NCBI GenBank assembly: GCA_024694625.1
Contig: JAILJP010000030.1
Coordinates: forward strand, 1 to 64,000
Length of the DNA: 64,000 bases
Source: Lachnospiraceae bacterium
GTDB lineage: Bacteria; Bacillota; Clostridia; Lachnospirales; Lachnospiraceae
Direction of reading: 5' to 3'
The position numbers and the translations under genes were made by a program. Each line of letters opens with the position of its first letter. Position 1 is the first letter of the stretch. Below the pieces are notes generated by a model, which saw only the letters and a list, made by a program, of their open reading frames with translations, was not told the DNA's origin and made no database searches. Shown one piece after another: positions 26,269-35,957 of this stretch.

Positions 26269-27582
26269 ATGTTGCCCGGGATATGTGGCTTAGCATTATT
26301 GTTTATATTTTTTATTCAGATTATCAGTAGTTTTTCCTATTATACCTTGGATGATTTAAATGACACGGATTTTACGGAAGACGATGATGATAAAATCTAT
26401 TATGATTTCTTTTGCGATAGGGATTTTAAAGTAAAAGGAACATTTTTGACTGTGGTGGTTTGCGCTGTTTTGATTGGCCAACTTTCCATTTATTCGTTGT
26501 TTGGTGCCATACAAACGGTGGTTTACTTACCAGCCCTTCAAAAAGGCATTTTCCTTTGCTTGTTGGAAATTCTTTTCGTTGTATTGTTTTTGGGAGTAGG
26601 GGTGTTTGTCCCTTATCATCTTTCCACCAAGAATTCCAAAAAGATATTTTCAAAATTAAAAAAATGGTTGCGACTGTTTATGGTGTTGCTTGCGCCTTTT
26701 AGGGAAATTGCCAATGGAATCTCCATATTGATTTCTCTGATTTTTGGCGTAGATCCCAGAAAACAAATCGATGATGTCACAGAAGAAGATGTTATTGATT
26801 TGATTAATGAAGGTCATGAACAGGGTGTATTTAAAGCTTCTGAAGCTGCCATGATTCAAAATATTTTTGAGTTTGATGACAAGATTGCAAAAGACATTAT
26901 GATCAATCGAAAAAATGTCTGTGCTATTAATGGAGATGATACTCTAAAAGAAGCGATTCGCTTTTTCAATGAGAATCATTATTCCAGAATCCCTGTTTAC
27001 GTGGAGGATTTAGACCATATCATTGGTATTATCCATATGAAGGAGATTTTAAAATATTCTGCCAGAACGGATTTATACGCTAAGAAGATTCGTGATATGG
27101 AGGATATTATGTATACTCCGGAGTTTGTACCGGAAACCCATGGTATTCACACCTTATTTACTCAAATGCAATTGTCAAAATCCCATTTGATTGTAGTGGT
27201 GGATGAATACGGACAGATGTCCGGAATTGTTTCCATGGAAGATATTTTGGAAGAAATCGTTGGAAATATTGAAGACGAACATGACGTAGAAGACGAAAGC
27301 GTTTTGGAACTTCCAAAAGATGAATTTATTATGCATGGTTCCACCCAAATGGATGAAGTAATTGAAAAATTACATCTGTCCATGGAGGACTGTGAATTTG
27401 AAACCTTAAACGGATTTTTAACAGATCAAATCGGAAACGTCCCAAAAGATCATACAACCTATGAAATTACTTATGACAAGTATGTATTTTCTGTTATGGA
27501 CGTGGAAAATAAAATAATTATGGATGTAAAAGTAAGACCCTTGGATGAGGGATGTGTTCTTGAACAAGCGTCTGAAAAATGA
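26269..27582 (+). CDS. CNNM/CorC (HlyC)-like membrane protein with CBS pair
   Basis: A 437-residue protein with the layout of the CNNM/CorC family: N-terminal membrane domain with hydrophobic segments (about 5-22, 58-82, 92-116 and 140-160), a CBS pair (about 190-315) and a C-terminal CorC/HlyC domain (about 345-430). Family members export Mg2+ or are involved in its homeostasis. The membrane domain is divergent: the usual FSasEtA motif is replaced by FSYYTLDDL followed by a very acidic stretch (28-41), and the usual 'gElvPK' reads GVFVPYH. The cytosolic part is well conserved. GGAGG precedes the ATG. Confidence 0.8.
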   Translation: MLPGICGLALLFIFFIQIISSFSYYTLDDLNDTDFTEDDDDKIYYDFFCDRDFKVKGTFLTVVVCAVLIGQLSIYSLFGAIQTVVYLPALQKGIFLCLLEILFVVLFLGVGVFVPYHLSTKNSKKIFSKLKKWLRLFMVLLAPFREIANGISILISLIFGVDPRKQIDDVTEEDVIDLINEGHEQGVFKASEAAMIQNIFEFDDKIAKDIMINRKNVCAINGDDTLKEAIRFFNENHYSRIPVYVEDLDHIIGIIHMKEILKYSARTDLYAKKIRDMEDIMYTPEFVPETHGIHTLFTQMQLSKSHLIVVVDEYGQMSGIVSMEDILEEIVGNIEDEHDVEDESVLELPKDEFIMHGSTQMDEVIEKLHLSMEDCEFETLNGFLTDQIGNVPKDHTTYEITYDKYVFSVMDVENKIIMDVKVRPLDEGCVLEQASEK

Positions 27583-27621
27583 TACACTTTCCATTAGAGA
27601 AATGAATAAGGAGATTTTAAA

Positions 27622-28350
27622 ATGTCAGGACATTCAAAATTTGCCAACATTAAACATAAGAAAGAAAAGAATGATGCGGCAAAAGGAAAAATTTTTACTA
27701 TTATTGGAAGAGAAATTGCAGTAGCAGTGAAAGAAGGTGGCCCCGATCCGGAGAACAACAGCCGTCTTCGTGATGTAATTGCAAAAGCAAAGTCAAATAA
27801 CATGCCCAACGATACCATTGAAAGAGGTATCAAAAAGGCTGCTGGAGATATGGGTTCTGTTAATTACGAATCCGTTACCTATGAAGGATATGGCCCCAGT
27901 GGTACAGCAATTATTGTAAAGGCACTTACGGACAACAAAAACCGTACCGCTGCCAATGTTCGTAACTGCTTTACCAAAGGACATGGTAGCATAGGAACAC
28001 AGGGGTGTGTATCTTACATGTTCGATGAAAAAGGACAGATTATCGTCGCAAAAGAAGAATGTGATTTAGATGCAGATGATTTAATGATGATGGCATTAGA
28101 TGCCGGAGCTGAAGACTTCAACGAAGAAGAGGACAGTTTTGAAATTCTTACTGCACCGGAAGATTTTTCTGTTGTACGAGAAGCCCTTGAAAAAGAAAAT
28201 ATCAAAATGGCAGATGCCGAAGTTACAATGCTTCCTCAGACCTATGTTACATTGGATGCTGAAGAAGACATTACCTGCATCAATCGTATCCTTGATTTGT
28301 TGGATGAAGATGATGATGTACAGGAAGTATTCCATAACTGGGATGAATAA
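27622..28350 (+). CDS. YebC/PmpR-family DNA-binding regulatory protein
   Basis: A 242-residue member of the universal YebC family, beginning [16 protein letters not shown]. Family members act as transcription regulators or, as shown more recently for some, help ribosomes pass proline stretches; the sequence alone does not decide which. Length and the three-domain layout are normal, with an acidic C-terminus. AAGGAG precedes the ATG. It starts 39 bp after the CNNM-like gene. Confidence 0.93.
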   Translation: MSGHSKFANIKHKKEKNDAAKGKIFTIIGREIAVAVKEGGPDPENNSRLRDVIAKAKSNNMPNDTIERGIKKAAGDMGSVNYESVTYEGYGPSGTAIIVKALTDNKNRTAANVRNCFTKGHGSIGTQGCVSYMFDEKGQIIVAKEECDLDADDLMMMALDAGAEDFNEEEDSFEILTAPEDFSVVREALEKENIKMADAEVTMLPQTYVTLDAEEDITCINRILDLLDEDDDVQEVFHNWDE

Positions 28351-28374
28351 TTTATAGATGTGGAGAAGGGGATA

Positions 28375-29826
28375 ATGAGAAAGATTCTATTTGCAGCAAG
28401 TGAGTGCGTTCCTTTTGTGAAAACAGGTGGTTTGGCTGACGTTGTGGGAGCACTTCCAAAAGAATTCTTTAAAGAGGACTGGGATATTCGTGTAGTAATG
28501 CCGAATTATACATGTATTCCGCCTCAGTACCGTGATAATTTCAAATTTGTTACCAGCTTTAACTTGGGTATGGGACCTTTTATTGGTGAGAAATACTGTG
28601 GCGTTATGGAATATGAGTATCAGGGGATTACCTATTATTTCATTGATAATCTCGAGTATTTTGAATGCTTTTATCCTTACGGTGATCCGAGATACGATAT
28701 GGAAAAATTTACCTACTTTGATAAAGCGGTTTTATCCATGTTGCCCTTGGTTGGATTCAAACCGGATTTGATTCACTGTCACGATTGGCAAACAGGTTTG
28801 ATTCCTGTTTATTTAAAAACAGAGTTTCAGGCAAATCCGTTCTTCTGGAATATGAAGAGCATTATGACCATTCACAATTTGAAATTCCAAGGTGTTTGGG
28901 ATGTAAAGACTCTTCAGGGATTATCCGGTTTACCTATGGATTTGTTCACTCCCGATAAGTTGGAGTTCAACAAAACAGGAAATATGCTAAAGGGTGGTTT
29001 GGTTTATGCGGATTACATTACCACCGTTAGCGGCACCTATGCAGATGAGATTCAGACACCTTATTATGGTGAAGGGTTAGACGGTCTTTTGGGATCAAGA
29101 CATTTTGATATGCAGGGTATTATAAACGGTATTGATTATGATTCCTATGATCCGGCAAAGGACGAAAAACTTTATAAAAACTACGATTTAAAGACCTTTC
29201 GAAAGAACAAAAAAATCAATAAAGAGCGTTTGCAAGAGGATTTGGACTTATGCATTGATCCAAAGAAGTATATGATTGGTCTTGTTTCTAGATTAACAGA
29301 TCAAAAGGGCTTGGATTTAATCAATTATTGCATGGAGGGTATCGTAGATGACAATACCCAGTTGGTGGTAATCGGAACCGGTGAAAGTCGTTACGAGAAT
29401 ATGTTTCGTCATTACGCATGGAAGTATCCGGATCGGGTTTCCGCAAATATTTGTTATTCCGATGATTTGGCCAGAAAGCTCTATGCTGCGGCAGATGCAT
29501 TTTTAATGCCTTCAAGGTTTGAACCTTGTGGATTGACACAGTTGATTTCCTTCCGTTACGGAACGGTACCCATCGTTCGTGAGACTGGAGGATTAAAAGA
29601 TACAGTAGTTGCTTACAATGAATATGAACATACGGGGGACGGTTTTTCATTCCGCAACTACAATGGAGATGAACTTTTAAATACCATTAATTATTCCAAG
29701 TATATTTACTTTGTAAAGAAAGCACAGTGGAATAAAATGGTGGAAAGAGGAATGCAAAAAGACTATTCCTGGTCAGCTTCCAAATTCCAATATGAAGGTT
29801 TGTATAAGTATTTGATCGGATTTTAA
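28375..29826 (+). CDS. glgA: Glycogen synthase (GT5)
   Basis: Transfers glucose from ADP-glucose to growing alpha-1,4-glucan. The 483-residue protein starts MRKILFAASECVPFVKTGGL, with the KTGGL ADP-glucose motif (16-20), and has the C-terminal Rossmann segment FEPCGLTQLISFRYGTVP with the retaining-glucosyltransferase Glu. A GTG at 28360 is in frame but overlaps the GGAGAAGGGG ribosome site; the ATG at 28375 is chosen. No glgB, glgC or glgP lies nearby. A UUCG-capped terminator ends the transcript. Confidence 0.95.
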   Translation: MRKILFAASECVPFVKTGGLADVVGALPKEFFKEDWDIRVVMPNYTCIPPQYRDNFKFVTSFNLGMGPFIGEKYCGVMEYEYQGITYYFIDNLEYFECFYPYGDPRYDMEKFTYFDKAVLSMLPLVGFKPDLIHCHDWQTGLIPVYLKTEFQANPFFWNMKSIMTIHNLKFQGVWDVKTLQGLSGLPMDLFTPDKLEFNKTGNMLKGGLVYADYITTVSGTYADEIQTPYYGEGLDGLLGSRHFDMQGIINGIDYDSYDPAKDEKLYKNYDLKTFRKNKKINKERLQEDLDLCIDPKKYMIGLVSRLTDQKGLDLINYCMEGIVDDNTQLVVIGTGESRYENMFRHYAWKYPDRVSANICYSDDLARKLYAAADAFLMPSRFEPCGLTQLISFRYGTVPIVRETGGLKDTVVAYNEYEHTGDGFSFRNYNGDELLNTINYSKYIYFVKKAQWNKMVERGMQKDYSWSASKFQYEGLYKYLIGF

Positions 29827-29834
29827 GAATAAAG

Positions 29835-29863
29835 AAGGGGGTTACTTCGGTAACCTCCTTTTT
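29835..29863 (+). terminator. Rho-independent terminator after glgA
   Basis: A 10-bp stem with one G-T pair, AGGGGGTTAC (29836-29845) with GTAACCTCCT (29850-29859), capped by a TTCG tetraloop and followed by TTTT. A textbook intrinsic terminator. Confidence 0.92.
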
Positions 29864-29919
29864 GTGCGATATATAGTTGCTGAAACTTTTGCTTTATACA
29901 ATATTTTGTGCTTTGTCTA

Positions 29920-29948
29920 ATGACTTTTTATGTGAATTATGATATGAT
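29920..29948 (+). promoter_or_regulatory. Probable promoter of ftsK
   Basis: ATGACT (29920-29925), a 17-bp spacer and TATGAT (29943-29948), about 70 bp before ftsK and after the glgA terminator. The -35 is imperfect. An inverted repeat CTGCG/CGCAG lies in the leader. Confidence 0.45.
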
Positions 29949-30019
29949 TAGTCACGGTTAAGTCTGCGGTTTTTTCAGGAATCGCAGTGTTGAAATTAAT
30001 ATGAGAAGGATGTTATTTC

Positions 30020-32653
30020 ATGGCAACCCAATCAAAAGGGAAAAAGAGTAATACTACAAAAAAGAAAACGAATACGACAAAATCCACCAGAAGTTCTTCT
30101 AAAAAATCAAACACTTCGAAAAAGGGTGCAAAGAAAACTGCGGAACTTCAGGCTACCAACAGTGTTGTGTCCTCTGAAGTGCTTTTATGGGGAACACTGG
30201 CTGTGAGTATTTTGTTGTTTTTAGGTGATTTGGGCTTTGGAGGAGTCATTGGCGATAATGTAAGCCGATTCTTCTTTGGCCTTTTTGGCGTACTTTCTTA
30301 TGCATTTCCTTTTGGGCTTATTATTGCGGTTTTCTTTTTAGTGTCTAATAAAGAAAATCAGGTGGCGGTTGCAAAGGTGATTTCCGGTATTAGCTTGTTC
30401 TTGTTCTTAATTACCTTTGTGGATCTTTTGACCAGAGGTGCGAATGTAATTACCGCTACTATGGCATATTTATATGGCTTCGAATATAAAACCGGAGGCG
30501 GATTTTTTGGTGGCGGTATTGCTTATTTGCTTGTTCGTGGATTTGGCATCGTTGGCGCCTATGTAATTGATGTCATTGCAATGATAATTTCTCTTGTTTT
30601 AATAACAGAAAAATCTGCGTTTAAGTTTTTGGAAAACAAATCCAAGCATCAAAAAGTTCGCAATGAAATGCGAAGAAAAGAAAAGCAAAAACAGCGTGAA
30701 CTTCGCAGAGAAGAAATTCGTCAGCAAAAAGAAGCTCGTCAAAAAGAGCTGCAGGAAATGGCCAAGAAGGAAGAGAAAAAACCTCGCATTCAGTTAAAGA
30801 CTGAGGGGGTTAGCTTTGATACCAAGTTAGAAGATAAAAAGCAGACTCAGACGGATAATATGAGTGAGCTTAATATAAATATTTACGATTCCGCTTCCGA
30901 AGTGGAAGAGGTGAATCGGGTTCCTTTAACTTCAAACGTAACCACCAAAACTGAAAAGACATTCCCTAAAAAGGTGGAAGAAGAGCCGGTTACTTTTGAA
31001 CCTCCAAAAGAAATAGAGCCTGTGGTAGCAGAACCTCGACCAGTGGAAGAGGCTACTCCATCCCGTCCGAGATCCACCAAAGAAACCCGTGCACAGATGG
31101 AATCTGAAGCAGGTAAGGTTTCTGATGAAATTGAACAAAAAAAGGTTCAGGCCAAAAAGCAATATGTATATCCTACAGTGGATTTATTAAATCCTCCCAA
31201 GGGTGGCGGAGCAGGAAATACCAGAGAAGTACTGCAAGAAACTGCTGCCAAGTTAGAGGATACCCTAAAGAACTTTGGTGTAAATGTTACCGTTACCGAT
31301 GTAAGTTGCGGTCCTGCGGTAACCCGATATGAATTACAACCGGAAACAGGTGTAAAAGTATCTAGAATTACCAATTTGGCGGATGATATAAAACTGAATC
31401 TTGCTGCAACAGATATTCGAATTGAAGCACCCATTCCCGGAAAGAGTGCTGTGGGTATTGAAGTACCCAATAAAGAAGCAGTTATGGTTTCCATTCGAGA
31501 ACTTATGGAATCCAAGGAATTCAATAAAGCAAAATCCAAGATTGCCTTTGCGGCAGGTAGAGATATTGGCGGAAATGTGATTATTTCAGATATTGCAAAG
31601 ATGCCTCATCTTTTGATTGCCGGTTCTACCGGTTCCGGTAAGTCTGTATGTATCAATACCATTATTATGAGTATTTTGTTTAAGGCTTCTCCGGAAGATG
31701 TAAAGCTTATTATGATTGATCCAAAAGTTGTGGAATTGTCCGTGTATAACGGCATCCCTCATCTTTTGATTCCTGTGGTAACCGATCCGAAAAAAGCCGC
31801 CGGAGCATTGCACTGGGCAGTGAGCGAAATGACGGATCGTTATCAGAGATTTGCGGAAGCCGGTGTCCGTGATATGGCCGGTTACAATGAAAAAGTAAAA
31901 CGCAAAGAACTACCTGCCAAGGAAAAACCTGACGGAACATTGGAAGTGGCGGAAAAGATGCCGCAGATTGTGGTAATCGTCGATGAGTTGGCGGATTTGA
32001 TGATGGTTTCCTCAAAAGAAGTAGAGGAAGCAATCTGTCGTTTGGCACAGTTGGCCAGAGCGGCAGGAATCCATTTGATTATTGCTACCCAGCGACCTTC
32101 CGTAAATGTTATTACCGGTTTGATTAAAGCAAACATGCCTTCACGAGTGGCTTTTGCTGTTACTTCCGGTGTGGATTCCCGTACCATTTTGGATATGGTG
32201 GGAGCGGAAAAACTCCTTGGTAAAGGGGATATGCTTTATTATCCTCAGGGATTTACCAAACCCTTACGTGTACAGGGGGCTTTTGTATCTGATGAAGAAG
32301 TCTCCAGAGTCGTTTCATTTATAAAGGAACATATGGGAGAGTCTCAATATGATGATGAGATTCAAAACAAGATTGAGACATCAACCGGTTCCGATTCCGG
32401 TGCCACATCCATTTCCAATGATGGTGGTGATGACAAAGATGCTTATTTTGGCGAAGCCGCTAAGCTTATTATAGAAAAAGAAAAAGGATCCATTGGTATG
32501 TTGCAGAGAAACTTTAAAATTGGTTTCAACCGTGCTGCAAGAATTATGGATCAGCTGGAGGATGCTGGAATTGTTGGTCCTGAAGAGGGGACAAAACCCA
32601 GAAAGGTTTTGATTACGATGGACCAGTTAAATGATATGGTTTCAGGTATGTAA
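30020..32653 (+). CDS. ftsK: DNA translocase FtsK/SpoIIIE
   Basis: A membrane-anchored hexameric DNA pump that clears chromosomal DNA from the septum. The 877 residues comprise a Lys/Ser/Thr-rich N-terminal tail (1-45), four membrane segments (about 55-200), a charged linker (about 205-385), the alpha/beta motor domain with Walker A GSTGSGKS (535-542) and a VDELADLM Walker B, and a C-terminal winged-helix gamma domain (about 805-877) that reads polar DNA signals. Length is typical of the Firmicutes form. It starts a transcription unit after the glgA terminator. FtsK and SpoIIIE roles cannot be separated by sequence. Confidence 0.95.
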   Translation: MATQSKGKKSNTTKKKTNTTKSTRSSSKKSNTSKKGAKKTAELQATNSVVSSEVLLWGTLAVSILLFLGDLGFGGVIGDNVSRFFFGLFGVLSYAFPFGLIIAVFFLVSNKENQVAVAKVISGISLFLFLITFVDLLTRGANVITATMAYLYGFEYKTGGGFFGGGIAYLLVRGFGIVGAYVIDVIAMIISLVLITEKSAFKFLENKSKHQKVRNEMRRKEKQKQRELRREEIRQQKEARQKELQEMAKKEEKKPRIQLKTEGVSFDTKLEDKKQTQTDNMSELNINIYDSASEVEEVNRVPLTSNVTTKTEKTFPKKVEEEPVTFEPPKEIEPVVAEPRPVEEATPSRPRSTKETRAQMESEAGKVSDEIEQKKVQAKKQYVYPTVDLLNPPKGGGAGNTREVLQETAAKLEDTLKNFGVNVTVTDVSCGPAVTRYELQPETGVKVSRITNLADDIKLNLAATDIRIEAPIPGKSAVGIEVPNKEAVMVSIRELMESKEFNKAKSKIAFAAGRDIGGNVIISDIAKMPHLLIAGSTGSGKSVCINTIIMSILFKASPEDVKLIMIDPKVVELSVYNGIPHLLIPVVTDPKKAAGALHWAVSEMTDRYQRFAEAGVRDMAGYNEKVKRKELPAKEKPDGTLEVAEKMPQIVVIVDELADLMMVSSKEVEEAICRLAQLARAAGIHLIIATQRPSVNVITGLIKANMPSRVAFAVTSGVDSRTILDMVGAEKLLGKGDMLYYPQGFTKPLRVQGAFVSDEEVSRVVSFIKEHMGESQYDDEIQNKIETSTGSDSGATSISNDGGDDKDAYFGEAAKLIIEKEKGSIGMLQRNFKIGFNRAARIMDQLEDAGIVGPEEGTKPRKVLITMDQLNDMVSGM

Positions 32654-32677
32654 TGTAAAAAAGAAGGAGAAAAAAGC

Positions 32678-34348
32678 ATGAAAAGTGATATCGAAATCGC
32701 ACAGGAAGCTGTGATGCTTCCAATTACCGAGGTTGCAAAAAGCCTGGATATTGAGGCAGATGACTTGGAATTATACGGAAAGTATAAGGCAAAACTATCC
32801 GAGAACCTACTGAAAAAAACGAAGAATAACAAAGACGGAAAACTGGTCCTTGTTACAGCAATCAATCCTACCCCTGCCGGTGAAGGTAAAACCACAACTT
32901 CTGTAGGTTTGGGACAGGCCTTTGGTAAATTAAACAAAAAGGCTGTTTTGGCATTAAGAGAGCCTTCTTTGGGACCTTGTTTCGGTATTAAAGGTGGAGC
33001 AGCAGGTGGCGGATATGCTCAGGTGGTTCCTATGGAGGATTTGAATCTTCATTTTACCGGAGATTTTCATGCAATTACTTCAGCCAACAATTTATTGGCT
33101 GCATTGTTGGATAATCATATTCAGCAGGGAAATGAACTTGGCATTGACCCTAGACAGATTGTTTGGAAACGATGCGAAGATATGAATGACAGAGCCCTTC
33201 GAAATGTTGTTGTTGGCTTGGGGGCAAAAGCTGACGGAATGGTTCGGGAAGATCATTTTGTAATTACCGTTGCTTCAGAAATTATGGCAATCTTTTGCTT
33301 GGCTACGGATTTGGATGATTTAAGAGAACGTCTTGGAAAAATCATTGTAGCTTATAATTTCAAAGGGGAACCTGTTACTGCCAGTGATTTACAGGCGGTT
33401 GGTGCTATGATGGCTCTTTTGAAAGATGCCTTTTTACCCAATATTATTCAGACTTTGGAACATACCCCTGCAATTATTCACGGTGGACCTTTTGCGAATA
33501 TCGCTCATGGATGTAACTCCGTCAGAGCAACAAAGGCAGCGTTAAAGCTTGCTGATATTGTTGTTACAGAAGCTGGATTCGGTGCAGATTTGGGAGCTGA
33601 AAAGTTCTTTGATATTAAATGCCGCATGTCCGGATTAAAACCGGATGCCGTAGTTTTGGTTGCTACCATTCGTGCATTGAAATACAACGGTGGTGTTGCA
33701 AAGGATCAGTTGTCCAAAGAGAACTTGGATGCTTTGAAAAAAGGTATCGTAAACCTTGAAAAGCATATTGAAAACTTACAGAAATATCAGGTACCGATTG
33801 TGGTAACCTTGAATTCATTCGTTACAGATAGTGAAGCAGAAACTGAATATGTTCGTAGTTTCTGTGAAGAAAGAGGCTGTGAATTTGCTCTTTCCGAAGT
33901 ATGGGAAAAGGGAGGAGAAGGCGGAATTGCCTTGGCTGAAAAAGTATTGGATGTTTTGGAACATAAGACATCAGACTTTAAACCTCTTTATGATGATGCT
34001 TTGAGCTTAAAAGAAAAAATCGAAATTGTTGCAAAAGAAATCTATGGAGCAGACGGAGTAGAATATTCACCTGCCGCATTGAGAAGTCTGGAAAAACTGG
34101 AATCTCTTGGTATGGGTAGATGTCCTGTTTGTATGGCAAAAACGCAGTATTCCTTATCTGATGATGCGAAAAAACTTGGCCGTCCCAGCGGATTTAATGT
34201 AACCGTAAGAGAGGTATATCCTTCTGCAGGTGCTGGATTTGCAGTTGCGGTTTTAGGCTCAATTATGACAATGCCGGGACTTCCGAAGTCACCTGCAGCA
34301 CATCGTATTGATGTGAATTCCAAAGGAGAAATCACAGGATTATTCTAA
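32678..34348 (+). CDS. fhs: Formate--tetrahydrofolate ligase
   Basis: Makes 10-formyl-THF from formate, THF and ATP, feeding purine synthesis and, in acetogens, the methyl branch of the Wood-Ljungdahl pathway. At 556 residues it is full length; the P-loop-like [12 protein letters not shown] lies at 64-75, followed by [26 protein letters not shown] precedes the ATG. No other C1-pathway genes are adjacent, so acetogenesis cannot be inferred. It starts 24 bp after ftsK. Confidence 0.97.
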   Translation: MKSDIEIAQEAVMLPITEVAKSLDIEADDLELYGKYKAKLSENLLKKTKNNKDGKLVLVTAINPTPAGEGKTTTSVGLGQAFGKLNKKAVLALREPSLGPCFGIKGGAAGGGYAQVVPMEDLNLHFTGDFHAITSANNLLAALLDNHIQQGNELGIDPRQIVWKRCEDMNDRALRNVVVGLGAKADGMVREDHFVITVASEIMAIFCLATDLDDLRERLGKIIVAYNFKGEPVTASDLQAVGAMMALLKDAFLPNIIQTLEHTPAIIHGGPFANIAHGCNSVRATKAALKLADIVVTEAGFGADLGAEKFFDIKCRMSGLKPDAVVLVATIRALKYNGGVAKDQLSKENLDALKKGIVNLEKHIENLQKYQVPIVVTLNSFVTDSEAETEYVRSFCEERGCEFALSEVWEKGGEGGIALAEKVLDVLEHKTSDFKPLYDDALSLKEKIEIVAKEIYGADGVEYSPAALRSLEKLESLGMGRCPVCMAKTQYSLSDDAKKLGRPSGFNVTVREVYPSAGAGFAVAVLGSIMTMPGLPKSPAAHRIDVNSKGEITGLF

Positions 34349-34370
34349 GAAGTATCAGGAGAGTAACTTT

Positions 34371-35465
34371 ATGAAATGTCCTTTTTGCAATACAGAAATA
34401 GAAGATGGAAGCTTATATTGTAATCACTGTGGCAGTGCTATGCAGGTTGTTCCGGATTTTAATCTGTTAGAAGATGATGTATTGCCTTCCATGTTGGACA
34501 GTACAAAAAAGCGACAGATTCCTTTAGGGGAACAAAAAGAAATCGAAAAGCATTTGAATAAAAAATGGATTCTATTCATATCTATTGCAGTACTTGTGGT
34601 ACTTGGCCTTGGTTTTGGTGTATATCATTACACCCATACCTATGATTACTTTATGGCAAAAGGAAATGAAGCCTACAAGTCAAAGGATTATACAGATGCC
34701 ATTTCCTTTTACCATAGTGCCATTAAGAAAAACGAAAGCTATGGTGCATATCTTGCTTTGGGAAAGGCACAGCAGGCCGGAGAATATTACGATGAGGCAG
34801 AGGCGACCTTTAAAAAGGCCTACGAATTGAATCCTAAAAACGAAGAAGTGATTACTCTTCTTGCCCTTTTATATGACAGTACCAATGATTTTGATGCATT
34901 GGAAGAAATGCTTTCTTGGGAATTGACAGAGGAACAGATTGCTATTGTAAATGAATATGGAATCTTTGCACCTCATTTTTCTATGAAGGGGGGCACCTAC
35001 AACGATGATGTATTGGTTGCATTGTCAGGAAAAGAGGATTGTCTCATTTACTATACCTTAGATGGTACGGAACCTTCCTCACATAACGGTACTCTTTACG
35101 AAGAGCCCATTGAGATTTCCAAACAGGGAACTACACTTTTAAGTGCAGTTTGTGTTACTAAAGACGGAAAATATGGTGTGGTGGCTTCGGAATCCTATGA
35201 GATTACCTATATTGCTCCAAATGATCCTGTGTTGAGTCCAACAGGTGGACGACTTACAAAAGAAACTTATATTACCATTACTTCCGATTGTGAAGACGGA
35301 AAGATTTATTATACCTGGGACGGTAGTGTTCCTACCTCCAATTCTTATCAGTATACGGATCCTATTTTGGTTCCGGAGGGGAATAATATATTATCCGTTA
35401 TTGTTTTGGATAAACATGGTATGAGCAGTTCTGTTGTGAAAGGAAATTATATTTATTTACCATAA
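34371..35465 (+). CDS. Zn-ribbon, membrane-anchored TPR protein with two chitobiase-like C-terminal domains
   Basis: A 364-residue protein of unknown function. From the N-terminus: a zinc ribbon (Cys3, Cys6, Cys17, Cys20), a polar linker, one membrane helix (about 65-86), TPR-like helices (about 93-165, with GNEAYKSKDYTDAISFYHSAI-like repeats) and two beta-sandwich repeats (about 195-275 and 280-362) with the IYYTLDGTEPS / IYYTWDGSVPT signature of the chitobiase/beta-hexosaminidase C-terminal fold. The topology implies a cytosolic ribbon and an outside TPR/sandwich part. It overlaps rlmH by one base, so translation is coupled. Confidence 0.75.
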   Translation: MKCPFCNTEIEDGSLYCNHCGSAMQVVPDFNLLEDDVLPSMLDSTKKRQIPLGEQKEIEKHLNKKWILFISIAVLVVLGLGFGVYHYTHTYDYFMAKGNEAYKSKDYTDAISFYHSAIKKNESYGAYLALGKAQQAGEYYDEAEATFKKAYELNPKNEEVITLLALLYDSTNDFDALEEMLSWELTEEQIAIVNEYGIFAPHFSMKGGTYNDDVLVALSGKEDCLIYYTLDGTEPSSHNGTLYEEPIEISKQGTTLLSAVCVTKDGKYGVVASESYEITYIAPNDPVLSPTGGRLTKETYITITSDCEDGKIYYTWDGSVPTSNSYQYTDPILVPEGNNILSVIVLDKHGMSSSVVKGNYIYLP

Positions 35466-35944
35466 TGAAAATCACTGTTCTTTGTGTTGGAAAAATAAAA
35501 GAAAAATTTTATCGTGAGGCAGTGACTGAATATCAAAAACGGCTTTCTAAATATGCCACCTTTTCTATCGTGGAAGTCAACGATGAAAAAACAGCGGAAA
35601 ATCTTTCTGAAGTGGAACGAAACAAAATTTTAGATGAAGAAGGAAAACGTCTTTTATCGAAAATTCCGGATTCCGCCTATGTGGTGCTGTTGGATATTTT
35701 AGGAAAGAAGTATGATTCTGTGGAGTTTTCCAGGTTTATGGAAGACAACATGAATCGTGGAAATAGTCATTTGATGTTTGTCATTGGTGGATCTTTGGGG
35801 CTAAGTGATTCTGTTAAAAAACGGGGAGATGCAGCTGTGAGTTTTTCGGATATGACATTTCCTCACCAGCTCATGCGTGTAATTCTAACAGAACAGATTT
35901 ATAGAGGATTTCGGATTATGAGAAACGAGCCTTACCATAAGTAG
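35465..35944 (+). CDS. rlmH: 23S rRNA (pseudouridine1915-N3)-methyltransferase
   Basis: A SPOUT methyltransferase that methylates pseudouridine 1915 in helix 69 of 23S rRNA on assembled ribosomes. The 159-residue length is standard. The SAM-binding FVIGGSLGLS loop and the C-terminal RIMRNEPYHK, with the near-invariant PYHK end, are clear. Its ATG shares one base with the stop of the upstream gene (TAATG), and the pyrimidine phosphorylase gene follows 13 bp later. Confidence 0.96.
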   Translation: MKITVLCVGKIKEKFYREAVTEYQKRLSKYATFSIVEVNDEKTAENLSEVERNKILDEEGKRLLSKIPDSAYVVLLDILGKKYDSVEFSRFMEDNMNRGNSHLMFVIGGSLGLSDSVKKRGDAAVSFSDMTFPHQLMRVILTEQIYRGFRIMRNEPYHK

Positions 35945-35957
35945 GGGAGGATATACT

